From Nageia nagi (taxonomy: Eukaryota > Pinophyta): 64,000 bases of DNA. The notes under the pieces are model-generated. The model did no database searches and was not told where the DNA came from. It saw only the letters and a list, made by a program, of their open reading frames with translations. Of the stretch, positions 46,540-57,580 are shown in pieces. Position numbers and translations under genes: made by a program. How positions within the stretch are numbered: position 1 is the stretch's first letter; each line of letters opens with the position of its first letter. The stretch spans positions 28,830,001 to 28,894,000 of the forward strand of contig JBITNC010000002.1 of the NCBI GenBank assembly GCA_050084985.1, read 5' to 3'.

Positions 46540-49520
46540 AGTTTAATATATTATCTTTAAAAAATAATATTTATAATTTTAGGTTCAAAATTATTATTAT
46601 TTTAAAATGTTTATATTTATTTTGAAAAGTATTAAGAAATAGTTGTTATAATAGATTTGTATTATTTCATTCAAAAATAGGTTTAAAATTAGAAAAAAAA
46701 TCTTAAAATATAATATTAGGTTCAATCTAGATATTCTTATGAAATTATAGAAATAAAAATAAAAATAGAAATTTATATAAAGTTAATAGTATTTAAACGA
46801 TGTATCTATTATCAATTCAAAGAGAAAGTCAAATATCTATATATTCTTTTTTTTAAAGATTAAATCTATTATCCATAATTTCTTTTAACTTGGAAAAGGA
46901 GCTTGAAAGTGAATTCACAAATTGATATGCTTTGCTTGACTATCTTCACCATAATCATTATTTAAATGCTAAGATCATTATCATCTTGGAGGTTTTTATA
47001 AGAAAAGAGAAAAATATTTTGAAGTACACTACATTAACGTATTAAAATTAGAAGATATACTAAAAATATAATAATAACATGAATTGAATTTCATATTTTG
47101 AGGATTTAAGCATATTGAAACCATATTTAATTTTTATAGTGAATATCATACCCATCTTGAAATGAAGGAAGAATTATAAGATTTAGTGAATTATATTTGT
47201 GTTCTAATATTTTTTTTAAATCTTTGTAGCCTTTTTAATTATCTTATTTCAAACCCATTAACTCTCAAATCCAACATTACCATATTCAAAATATTTAAGA
47301 GAAATTATTATTTTTCTTTTTTATTGAGATTTCAACTAATAAATAAATTTATAGCAAATTGATCTATTATTTATTTTCATTTACCATTGTCTTTTGAAAT
47401 TTCTAGATAGTGCTATATTTTTAAATTGACTTATTTTTTAAAATAATGTAACTATACCAATATCAAATAAATACATTTCAACCATATGATCATATGATAC
47501 TTTGATAAAAAGAACTTAAATCAATTTAACATATATGTAGTTTTCATGTACTTGTTATTCTATTAATACTTAATCTCATCAGTTCATTATTTACAAATAG
47601 AAGAATTCAAATTTTTTAGTATGTACAATAAAGAAATCTAAATTTTTTATTGAATTCTTAAAACCAATAAATGTTTCAATTAAATTTCAGAAGAAGTAAT
47701 AAATATCTTGAATTGCTATTCAAAAAATGTTTCTGATCTTACCCATATTGCAAGGGAATATAATAAGGTGGTTGATTAAACCTTATACAAAATTGATTAT
47801 CATATTCCTTTTATAGGGAGATTCTTTTATTATGATGATACCAAACTTTTTAGGAGAATGATCATCATTTGTTTTATAGTTGAGATTGTAATAAGCGACA
47901 TATGTGCCAAAGTTCAAATTTGATGAGGATTATTTCTTGAATAAAGGTAGTATGTTATTTTTGTTTTCATAATCTAAGTACTCAGACACCCTCGTAGGTT
48001 GGAACCTAAGACCTATTATCACTAGGCCCAAGGCCCCATCGTTGCGCCACCCCCACGAGGGCTTAGTATGTTATTTTCAATATATGGGAACTTAGACAAG
48101 ATGATGGACTCTTTAACATTATGATGGACTCTAGCCCAATATTAAAGTTATAATTACATGAATGTAACCTTTTTGTTTTAGAAATATGATTATGACTATC
48201 TTTTACCAATTTTTTTTTATTACATTCAATTTTTTTTAATGAATTTGAGAAGTGATTTTTTTCATGAATTTTTAATTCATTCTTTTCAGATGTATTTTTA
48301 TTGAATATTTCATGAAACAAAATTAGTATATTCCATAATATTTAGCTCTTAAAATTTGTACATGAAAGTACCTTTTGTGTATTATAAACTTCTTAAATAA
48401 CTTATGTATTGAAATAATAGAAAAGTTATTATTATTTTTAGGTAGATATTTAACATATAACCTTTGTAAATTTTAGTTATCTAACTTTGTCACTTGCTTA
48501 TTTATGTAGTATTTTAATATAATTTTATTGATAACTATAGTAAATCAATAATTCTTTGATTAGAGTTTGATTTTATTGAAGGGAAATTTTATAATTTAAT
48601 TTTTGTTACATGAATAAATTATAAAAGTCATCTAATTTGAAGATAAAAATATACAATGGAATGAAAAAAAGCTCATACAATCCAAGAGTTTTTATTTATT
48701 TTTTCAATCATTGATAAACATTTCTAACTATAATTATCTATTTATTTTTTTATTCATAAATTTCTAAAATCATAATTAGCTTATATTGGTTTTGTAAGGA
48801 TAATAATAATATTTTTTATATTACCACAACATTTTTGGTATGGCATGAGTACTCCAAAATCTTTTCAAATGGTTCTATACAAATACCACAATATCATTGC
48901 TACATTCTTCATACCATTGTAATGTCTCGAGACTTACATATTGTCTCCTTCCTTATTATACCAAGTTGAGTTTTATTTTTTTGTTTTCATTTCTATTGGA
49001 TGTATTGTATCCTTTGAAGAAAGAAGGATTTTAGTGGAATTTTGAGAGTCATATCCCTTGGGAATTTTTTTAGATATTCTTCTTGATTTTTGGGCTTTTA
49101 GATATACAAGTATGGGTGGTTTTAGCCCATGATTTTATAACCACTATCTTCTAATATGACTTGGTGGTTTAGGATTATTTGATGTTGGAAGATTACTATA
49201 TATTTTATTGTAAAGTGCTTTATTGATATAATAACATGATTTAATATAGAAGAGAAAAATAATTATGTTTTCTTAAAGAGTTTTTAAAGGTAGATCAATT
49301 TGTGAATGCATATATTTATTTCCTTGCGAGTTATACTATATTTCTAGTATAGGTTAATCAAATCTCTTCATTTGGTAGCAAACATAGGGTATTAACTTTA
49401 TGGATACATCCTTGTTTTAGGATTTTAGCTTGATCTTAAAAGATATAAGGTATCTAGGATTTTGTATATATATATATTCTTGAGTGGTTTCTTTTGAAGG
49501 TGAATATCATATGAAGATAA
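46540..49520. other. AT-rich intergenic region holding a SINE
   Basis: Mostly low-complexity AT-rich DNA. Apart from the SINE at 47962-48063 I recognise nothing. The stretch just before 49521 may be the decayed leader of the next Copia remnant. Confidence 0.55.
47962..48063 (-). mobile_element. Short tRNA-type SINE with 14-bp target duplications
   Basis: The body is about 102 bp. Read on the minus strand it starts with GCCCTCGTGGGGG, has an A-box-like TGGCGCAACGATGG and a B-box-like GGTTCCAACC about 45 bp downstream, and ends GAAAACA. TAGTATGTTATTTT occurs directly on both sides (47948-47961 and 48064-48077), as expected for LINE-assisted insertion. It is non-coding and was transcribed by RNA polymerase III if active. 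CCCTCGT and ACGAGGG near its head and middle can pair. Confidence 0.82.
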
Positions 49521-50976
49521 ATGGATAACAATTCAATGATTGAGATATAAATATTTTATGGCAATAACTTTGAGCTATGGAGGCTAAAAATGGAGGATCT
49601 AATTGTTGATAAAGATAAATGGGTTATTCTACTAGTAAATCAACACATGGGTAAGATAAAAGAAGACACAAAAGAATATATATAGGAAGCAAAGAGTATC
49701 ATTTAGTTGTTTCTTATAGATTCAATTTTGATTATTTTTTCTAGAGAAAATAATAGTAAGGATCCATTCGAGAAGTTAGGGGATTTATCGATAAATAAAT
49801 AATTTCTTCAAAATAATCTATATCTCCTTAGGATGAGTGATGGGGATTTTGTGGTAGATCATCTTAATGCATTTGAAATGGTAGTAACTAAATTAGAATT
49901 TGTTTATATTTGAAGGATTTGAACTATATCTAAACAAATCCTCTAGGACCTTAGACTAGGAAACTCAAGTGTACACAAGATAACACATCTATAATTCTAA
50001 GAACATCATTCACACAAAATGACACCAATATAATGTGGTTCCTCCCTCCTTGGGAGTACATCCACAACTAGTTCTCTTATTCTCAAATCTATGTCTCTCT
50101 TACAACTATTCTCTAGCTCTCTCCTACACAACCAAGTAGAGTAATCTTACTCAAAACTTAGATATATTTACATGAGGAGAGGCCCTCTATTTATAGGTTG
50201 AGAGCACCTCCCTAACCTTCCTTTAACCCAAGGGTAAGGTTAGGGTTACATTAAATGTACCACCAAACTTCAACCTACCAACTAACTCCTTTGGTAAAGT
50301 CAAAGTCTACATATTAAAGAATTCTATTAATCACTTAAGGTATCTACATACCTTTAAGTGATTAATTAAATTTACAAGGAGTCTAGATATTCACAATATT
50401 TCATTACAAATTCTAACAATATTAAGATGTTTTAAGAAGATAAATGTATATCCTTTTTATGTTATTTAACATATTCATGTGATAATTTGGTTGTGGCTAT
50501 TAGTAGTATTATTGCAATTATTTGAAGTACAAGGATGTGTTTGTCTCATTCTTATAAGAAGGAATGAGTTAAAAATCTATAAAGAGTGCATCCAAGGATG
50601 CCTTATCTATAAGGAGTCATTCCTAATATGAAAATAAGAATAAATTTGGGGATGGATTTAAGTTAAGAGGGATATTGAAATCTCCTTGTAAATTCACAAG
50701 GAAATGTAGTAAAGCAAGACATGTGAACAAGGATTGTAGATCTAATAGTGTTTTTAAAAGTAATGGATTTGATTATTCTTCTTGTATAAAATAAAATAAA
50801 TCCATAAAATAAAGGGGATGTATACATGGCATCTTCAAGTACATATCTAGATCATATACATGGTTGATTAACTAAGGGGCTCCATATGAGTCCTCATAGA
50901 GAGTTGTTTTGTGAATATGAAAATATAATAGAGGTACTGCATTTTTAAGAGATGAATTGGAAACAAAAATCATAGG
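49521..50976 (+). pseudogene. Copia gag-protease remnant, split by a solo LTR
   Basis: From ATG 49521: YGNNFELWRLKMEDLIVDKD, later FLQNNLYLLRMSDGDFVVDH and AFEMVVTKLEFV, cut at 49910 by an inverted solo LTR. The sense resumes at 50424. A knuckle-like CSKARHVNKDC is near 50720, and protease-side sequence HMSPHRELFCEYEN is near 50885-50930. Many stops. Right end truncated at 50976, where another LTR element begins. Integrase and RT are absent. Confidence 0.75.
49911..50418 (-). repeat. Solo LTR of the A/B/C Copia family (inverted)
   Basis: The 508-bp sequence is the reverse complement of the B-type LTR from TGTTAGAATTTG to CTTCA, with scattered differences. The TATA box is the complement of 50188-50195. 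It is flanked by perfect ATATT duplications (49906-49910 and 50419-50423) with no internal element sequence, the product of LTR-LTR recombination. Confidence 0.95.
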
Positions 50977-51695
50977 TGATATGTAATCATCAATGAGTTA
51001 TGCTTTTTCGGATCCTCAAATATGAATTTTTCTATTTAATTTAAAATTTATGTTCCTATGTAAGAACTACTAATTACTAAAAAAATGAAATAGAACCAAT
51101 AAAAATCCACACATACATAAATAAGATCATAGGTATTTATAGTGATAAACCATAATGTGGGGAACATCCACTTTCTAAGAGATCTAATTTTTATATTTGA
51201 TTAAAATAATGAAGCTATAACTATAGCTAGCTTAAGTGCTATTGTTAAACCATGGAAAAATATTGCACCAATAATGCTAGTGATCACCAACAGTCTAAGA
51301 TCAACACTCTCAAGTAGAACAACACTCCTTAGTTGCAAAAATATCAATCTATAACCCAAGAAATGTACTAAAACAAGTTCAGTATCTCATTCACCCCTCA
51401 ATAATATCCTTAAGGATGTTTTGACATTATCATCTTGTCACCTTACCTCCAAATGAACTTTACACATCATCTTCCACCAAGAAAATATTTATGATGCTTT
51501 GCCTACCTCCAAAATGTATTCTATCAATCCAACAATTTCATTGATCTCTCTAGTTAACCCAATAATATCACCAGCCTTCGGGTCTATTTTCTCATTAGGG
51601 TACTAAGTTGGGTCAAGTAAGGTCATGATTGAATAATGGATAAATTTTAATTATAAGTTCTCTAAAAGTCTCTATATGACATTTTCCACTCTACA
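50977..51695 (-). repeat. 3' LTR of the minus-strand element
   Basis: Pairs with 53003-53715. It abuts the Copia protease remnant. Confidence 0.82.
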
Positions 51696-52988
51696 ATATC
51701 AATCCCAATATCAATCAGGCAAAGTTTGCCAACAACCTAACAATGTCACCAACATCTAATTCAACAATATCATTAGAATCCAACAATTTTATCACATAAT
51801 AGTTCACTGATGGCATTGAAACAAACTATTTATTATTTCAAATGAAACTACTCGATGATTTGTTTTTGGTGATGGATAAGAGGACATAATTGAATTTAAA
51901 GATACTCATTGAATTACCTCCAATGTATTACAAATAACTTACCCATTTGGATGACATTCATATAAGCTTTCCACCAAACTAGAGTATATGCTTCTAGTTT
52001 GAGTGTAGCTATCTCAAATTTATTCTTATCATCTTCAATCTTTTTCATTTGAAAATATACCTCCATTTTCTTCAACAATTTGTTAATTTATTCTACATCA
52101 ATCTCTTCACCAAAGGATTAAATATTAAAGGAAGATTTTATTATCTCTTCAGGAGTGACTCACGCTCTATATCAACATTTTTTTATTATAAGGACCAACG
52201 TTGTTTCGAACTTTACATCAGAGAAGTAATCCATTTTTGTCATTAGAGAGCTCTCATCTAAGTGCCTCTCATCCTCCACAATCTCAGCTTATCACAAACT
52301 ACTTCACTAGTTATGATAGACCATGTGTGGATATAGACGTTGGTCGAAAATGACAAGCACCAAATCATCTATACACCAATAGGGTAACTAGACAATGCAC
52401 TAGTGGAACTTTAAGACTCTAGACCAATGATGGAAAAAGACAAATCAATGATTTTTTCAAAAGTGATTCATCAATATCTGATGTTAGAAGAGATTAATTC
52501 TAGATGATCTCTCATCTTTGCATAACATTTTTTACACTCTTTGTATTTATTTTCTATTTTATATATGGTTGGACACTTTTGGCCCACCTACTTGTAGTTT
52601 TCACTATCCTATTTTTCCAGTCCCTTGGATCACTTTTGACCCTCCATGGACATTAATAATATTTCATTTCATTTCTAACTTGAAAGGTTATTTTCATGCT
52701 TAGTGAGAACTCTCTTCAAAATTTGATTCATTTCTTGCATCAATATCTTGAGTAGTCTCCAATTTTGTGATTTATTTGACCATTTTTGAAGTATCTCTTC
52801 CATACTTTCAATCTTCTTCTTTAACTCATTATTCTCCATGGAAACTTCTTATGATTTCTCAACCAAAATTGCAAACCAATTTTTAAGTCTTTCTCAAACA
52901 ATTTACTCTGAGATCTAATTATATGCATACAAGATAATCTCAAATACTCTCGCAACATAGATTAACACATACCCATAAATCAACTTAT

Positions 52989-53000
52989 GCTTTGATACCA
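52989..53000 (-). other. Primer binding site of the minus-strand element
   Basis: The complement reads TGGTATCAAAGC, one base different from the usual plant site, two bases from the LTR. Confidence 0.82.
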
Positions 53001-53002
53001 TA

Positions 53003-53715
53003 TGATATGTAATCACTAGTAAGTTATACTTTTTTAATCCTCAAATACATTTTTTTTTTTAAATTTAAAATCTATGTTCTTATGTAGGAACTACTAATTA
53101 CTAAAATAATGAAATAGAACTAATAAAAATCCACATACATCAATAAGAACATAGATATTTATAATGGTAAACCTTAATGTGGGAAAACATTCACTTTCTA
53201 AGAGCTCAAATTTTTTTATATTTAATCAAAAAAATGAATTTAGAATAATAATTAACCTAGTTGCTATTATCAAACCGTATACAACACCTACACCAACACT
53301 CCAAGATCAATACTCTCCAGCTCCACAACACTCACTAGTTTTAACGATCTCAATCTACAACCTCAAAAATGTACTAAAACACGTTCATCAACTCATTAAC
53401 CTCTCAATAACATCCTTATAGATGTTTTAAAATTTTCAATTTATCTTCTTACCTCCAAATGACCGTTACCTTCGTACCTCCAAATGACCTTTACACTTCA
53501 TCTTTTGCCAATAAAATGTATGACATTTCGCTTACCTCTAAAATATATCTTGCCAGTTTAACAATGACATAGGCCTCTCTTATTAACCCAATGATATTGT
53601 CAACCTTTGGATCCATTTTCTCAATCGAATCTCAAGCTAGATCATAATTGAATCATGAACAAATTTTAAGCATAAGTTCCGTATAACTCTCCAAGATGAC
53701 ATCTTCCATTCTACA
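53003..53715 (-). repeat. 5' LTR of the minus-strand element
   Basis: Pairs with 50977-51695 and adjoins the PBS. Confidence 0.82.
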
Positions 53716-53769
53716 AGATTAATCAAAAGTTGGGATCAAAAAACTTCAAAGTGAATCCAAAGTTGAAAT

Positions 53770-53860
53770 CAAAAAGATAAACTTGTTTTTCATAAAAAAC
53801 CAAACTTTTAAATTGAGATAAAAAAAACTAAACTTATTTTTCAAAAAAAACCAAACTTCT
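53770..53860. repeat. Two-copy short tandem repeat
   Basis: Two adjacent imperfect copies of a unit containing AAACTTGTTTTTCA followed by AAAAAACCAAACTT, about 50 bp apart. Confidence 0.6.
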
Positions 53861-54029
53861 CTCCCAAGCTCCAACGCATAGGGGATTTACTCTTCTTATT
53901 GGATTGCTTTTCCACAAAAGCGCTACTAAACTTGGAAGCTCATTCCTTCCTTCACACATTCCAATCAACGCTCAAGGTCATAATATTTTTTTCTTCCTAC
54001 AAAGTACCTATTATTAGCAAGTTACATAT

Positions 54030-54715
54030 TTATTTCTTGTTCAAAGATTTTAAAATTTTTATCATAAATTATAATGATTATGTAAGAATTGTTATAACAT
54101 TTTTCAAATCGCCACAATATTTTCACATCTTTACAAATACTCTTCAAGCATGAGATAATGTCCACATTTTTATTGTTTAAAGATTACAAAATTTGATATC
54201 CAACTTCTAATGATTTCATAGAAATCGTTGTAATTTTTTTCTAGATCCACAATATTTTATTACGGTCATGAATACTCTAGCTCTTCAAATAACTCTAAAC
54301 AAATGCCATAATAACTTTTAAACCATTATTGCATTATTCATATTATTGTAACATTTCTTATATTCTCGAAGTATCTACTTCCCCATAATATCAATTGAAG
54401 AGTAAAGAAGCTATGGTGATTTTCATTCATCAAATGTGTTTAAAGATTTAAAAATTTGGGGTTCAAATTCTAGTGATTCCATAAGAATTGTTGTGATTTA
54501 TTCCAGCTCTTCAAATAGCTCTAAATAAATGTCATAAAAGTTTTCAAACCATGATTGCATTATTCATATCCCTGTAACATTTCTTATGTTATCAAATTAT
54601 CTACTTCCCCATCATATCTATTGATAAGAAAAGCAGCTACTATGATTTTCATTGATCAGGTGTGTCTATAGATAAAGAAAAAAGCTATTATGATTTTCTT
54701 TAATCATATGTGTTT
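54030..54715. repeat. Degenerate tandem duplication, about 256-bp unit
   Basis: TGTTTAAAGATT at about 54172 and 54428 opens two long similar units (shared blocks include AGCTCTTCAAAT, TTGCATTATTCATAT and ATCTACTTCCCCAT). A partial earlier relative starts near 54030. Non-coding. Confidence 0.7.
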
Positions 54716-54722
54716 ATTTATA

Positions 54723-55524
54723 GGGAGAATTACAAAATGATCCCAACAAGTCACATATTTATAGATTTAACTCTTTAAAATAATTACAAAATGATCTTGT
54801 GTGTATCATAACCATTTTTATGTTGTAATTAAAAAATTTATATGACCAAATCTATAAATATGCTAATTGTTGAAACCATATTTACAATTGTGTTCAAAAC
54901 TCCAAATCTTCAAGTGTTTTCAAATTGCATATTTATTGGTCTCTCAGTCTGTGAATGCGCGATCTTCGCAGTGGTAAATGCTCTGATACATTTGTATGCT
55001 AAGTTTGAGAACATACAGAAGACCCATATACTCTGACAAAATGCTACAGCGAGACAAAATCCGACACAACGATTACAGGATATGTGTAGAAGAGAAATGG
55101 TTTACAGGCTCTAAAGTGTTTTCAACAGGCGCAATTATTTTGTTTCAAACCAGACGCAATAACCTTCAAGTATTCTTCTGTGTCAGCGGCTTTTGCTGTT
55201 GCAAAATAGGATTTGGACATTCATGCACAAATAATTGTATGGGAGTTTCTTTCGTATGCAATATGATAACAGTCCTGAATATTATACATGTATCGTGGAC
55301 TTTTTGGATGTGTAGTACATTTAAATGAAGAAGAGATACATAATCCAATGATCAAAGCATATGTGCAGGTCTCTGCATAATTTAGGTATGTGCATGGTAA
55401 AAAAAAATAGATGTCTGCCGAAATATAATATCCATTGACTACAGGGATTATTTTTGTAATTAAAAGTTTATAAGATCAAATCTGTAAATATGGTAGGTGT
55501 TGGGGTCATATTTGCAATTCTCCC
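54723..55524. mobile_element. Pack-type Mutator-like element carrying a PPR gene fragment
   Basis: Terminal inverted repeats start GGGAGAATTACAAA on the left and, read inward, GGGAGAATTGCAAA on the right. Similarity extends about 70 bp. A perfect 9-bp duplication TTATTTATA flanks it (54714-54722 and 55525-55533), the length typical of Mutator-like transposition. There is no transposase. The interior holds a PPR gene fragment. An additional internal copy of the right-type terminus lies at 54826-54893, directly before the captured fragment. Confidence 0.88.
54900..55330 (+). pseudogene. Captured PPR (pentatricopeptide repeat) protein fragment
   Basis: PPR proteins are organelle RNA-binding proteins. 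Seen here: VVNALIHLYAKFENIQKTH (54970-55030), matching the NALIDMYAKCG motif, then a one-base shift and TITGYV, KRNGLQALKCFQQ and KPDAITFKYSSVSAAFAVA, then DLDIHAQIIVWEFLSYA. These are successive PLS-class repeats. Stops and frameshifts make it non-coding now. The base composition is richer in G and C than the transposon arms, as expected for captured exon DNA. Confidence 0.85.
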
Positions 55525-55749
55525 TTATTTATATAGCAAGAACCCGACCACCTATGGTTGACTTAACAAAGTGTCATCAATTTACCCCTGATAAAACTAA
55601 CAATAAACCCAACTTTCCCCACCCTCCTTTATTACATCGTAGAATTGTACAACTTAAAAGATTCGTGGTTTTTTTTTATAAAACTACTACATTCAAGATG
55701 TTTGATGAAGATGTCCATATCTTAGTCTTAAGATAAATAGTACTGCAAC

Positions 55750-57000
55750 TAAATGTTGTTCGATTGAACATGCTCACAAATGCACTAATATTTTATTGTA
55801 CATTCATAAAAAAGATTGCAAACTAGCTTTAGTAATCCTTGGTTATCACAATTCAATGTCAATGATTTTGTATATGGAATTCCCTTTCCTACTAGAATAC
55901 AATGAAGCCATATGGCATGATACTTTACCTCAATGGACGGGTGAAAAATAGTTCTTTGCTTTCTTGTTGCTCAAAATATTAGGCTTGATCCCAAAATGTA
56001 TACAAACCAAAAACTAGATTCTTTATCATGATGATTTAGTGTAATCAACATTCATGTATTCAAATAAAAAGAATTAATAGTCTTATTATGTTATGAACCA
56101 AAATATTTGTATCTCAAAACTCGCTTTATTGATTTCCAATGGGAGACCTTTGATTCTTGCATGAAACTGGAGATATGGAGACAACTAATTTGATTTCTAA
56201 CCTAGTTTCAATTAAGTAAATAGTGATGCACCATCATCATTAGACAATTGCAAACATTTTCCCATGGGTGTCAACATTGGCTTCTAATCTTTTATTTTGA
56301 ATTTTTCTTGCATTTGCTTGGCATACTTTCTTCAAGAAACAAAGATTATTTTAGGGGTTTTATCATACCCACAAGCCCAAGATAATAGTGCATCAAATCC
56401 AGGTTTATCATGTCGAACGACTTCTTTAGATTTTTTTAAAGTTATTGATCATCTTTGTAGAACTTCCACTCATGAAAAAAATCAACATATATAATGATGA
56501 TCAAAACCTTACCTTCTTATTGCTTGAAGTATAGGTTGAGATCATATAGTCTAACTTAAAATCCATGTTTCAACTTTAAACATATGTTGATCAATGTTAA
56601 TATACCAAGCTCGACAAGCTTGTTTCAACCCATATGTTTCTGACGAGTCTGCTCAAACTTCTCATCAAAGACAGATCACTGGATCCATGAGTGGATAGCC
56701 TTTTGACTCTGAACTATACCCAACAAAAACCAACTTCTTTGACGTATCATCCAATTATCTTCTTTGACGTATCATCCAATTTACGTCTTTGTTACTTAAG
56801 GATGAACATGTGGCCACCGCATCCAAGGTTTCTGAGATACGCAAAAACAATTTTTATAACCTAACTAGACTTCTTTTGAAGTCATCTCCAATAAGGATGC
56901 AGTTGGATATCGATTCAATAAATAGGATGCCATGGTGTCGCTTCTTCCTAAAGACTAGAAAATAAGCCTCATTCTTAGATTATTAAGAGTAAAGCCAATT
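55750..57000 (-). pseudogene. Copia pol remnant: integrase end, RT, RNase H
   Basis: Read right to left: integrase sequence TMASYLLNRYPTASL (near 56940), LDDTSKKLVFVGYSSESKGY (near 56720), a jump by deletion to YGLKQACRAWYINIDQHM (near 56610), then VSXRKYAKQMQEKFKIKD-like sequence (near 56330) and PMLTPMGKCLQLSNDDGAS, then very decayed RNase H to about 55750. A 24-bp tandem duplication with TTCTTTGACGTATCATCCAA lies at about 56735-56785. A further unrelated Copia lineage; no LTRs recognised. Confidence 0.72.
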
Positions 57001-57580
57001 TTTTCTGCAATTATCTACAAAACGCCAAAATTTTCATGTACAATCATCTAGAAAATACCATTTAAAAAAAAAAAATCTATAAATAACCAACATTTTTTTA
57101 ATAAGTTCTTTATTACTTCAATTTATTTCCCAATAGCACCTTTGTGGGTGCTGGACGTAATCTAATCCATTGTTCTGAATAAGAATTAGTTTGTTGAATA
57201 TATAATTAAAAAATTAAAAACTATGTTAGTATAACATTGTCACTCGCCTTCAACGGACTCCCAGAAAGTTTAAAACCAACAGAGAAGGCAACATTTGTGC
57301 ACAAGATGGTATACGTATTGAAAAAGAGTCCATACATGATACTGGTGTATAAATTCTCTTTGCATCCTTGTGGAAGGGCTTTACAAATACATAGTGTTGG
57401 TCTCATAGAGGTGTAGGAGACCTTTTAATTTTGGATGTGAAGTTGCCCTGGGAACCTGAACTTCAATAGCTTAGGATAAGATCAAAATTCATTGCCCATT
57501 AAGCCAATCAATCCAAAACCTTCTAAATAAACCTTCAGCTCTTAAAAAAAGGCCGACATCAAAAATCTTTTATGGGAACT
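57001..57580. other. Downstream flank and probable 3' UTR of MBD gene 2
   Basis: No coding potential that I recognise. It directly follows the stop codon of MBD gene 2 on the minus strand. Confidence 0.45.

Larger units (their letters stand above)
50977..53715 (-). mobile_element. Small non-autonomous LTR retrotransposon
   Basis: Direct repeats at 50977-51695 and 53003-53715 (about 715 bp, about 80% identical by eye) begin TGATATGTAATCA and end CTACA. Next to the right repeat, on the minus strand, is TGGTATCAAAGC (complement of 52989-53000), a primer site adjacent to the 5' LTR. The element therefore reads right to left. The interior of about 1.3 kb encodes no Gag or Pol domain that I recognise, only a short coiled-coil-like frame (MENNELKKKIESMEE near 52840). 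No clear target duplication was seen. Confidence 0.8.

Noticed and set aside
39464-46543. Target duplication of Copia 2 (CTTAG versus CTAG-like sequence)
   Set aside because: The LTR right boundary is uncertain within a CT-rich tract, so the match is not convincing.
48063-48320. 85-residue minus-strand frame
   Set aside because: Lys/Asn/Ser-rich AT-driven composition with no similarity. It overlaps the SINE flank.
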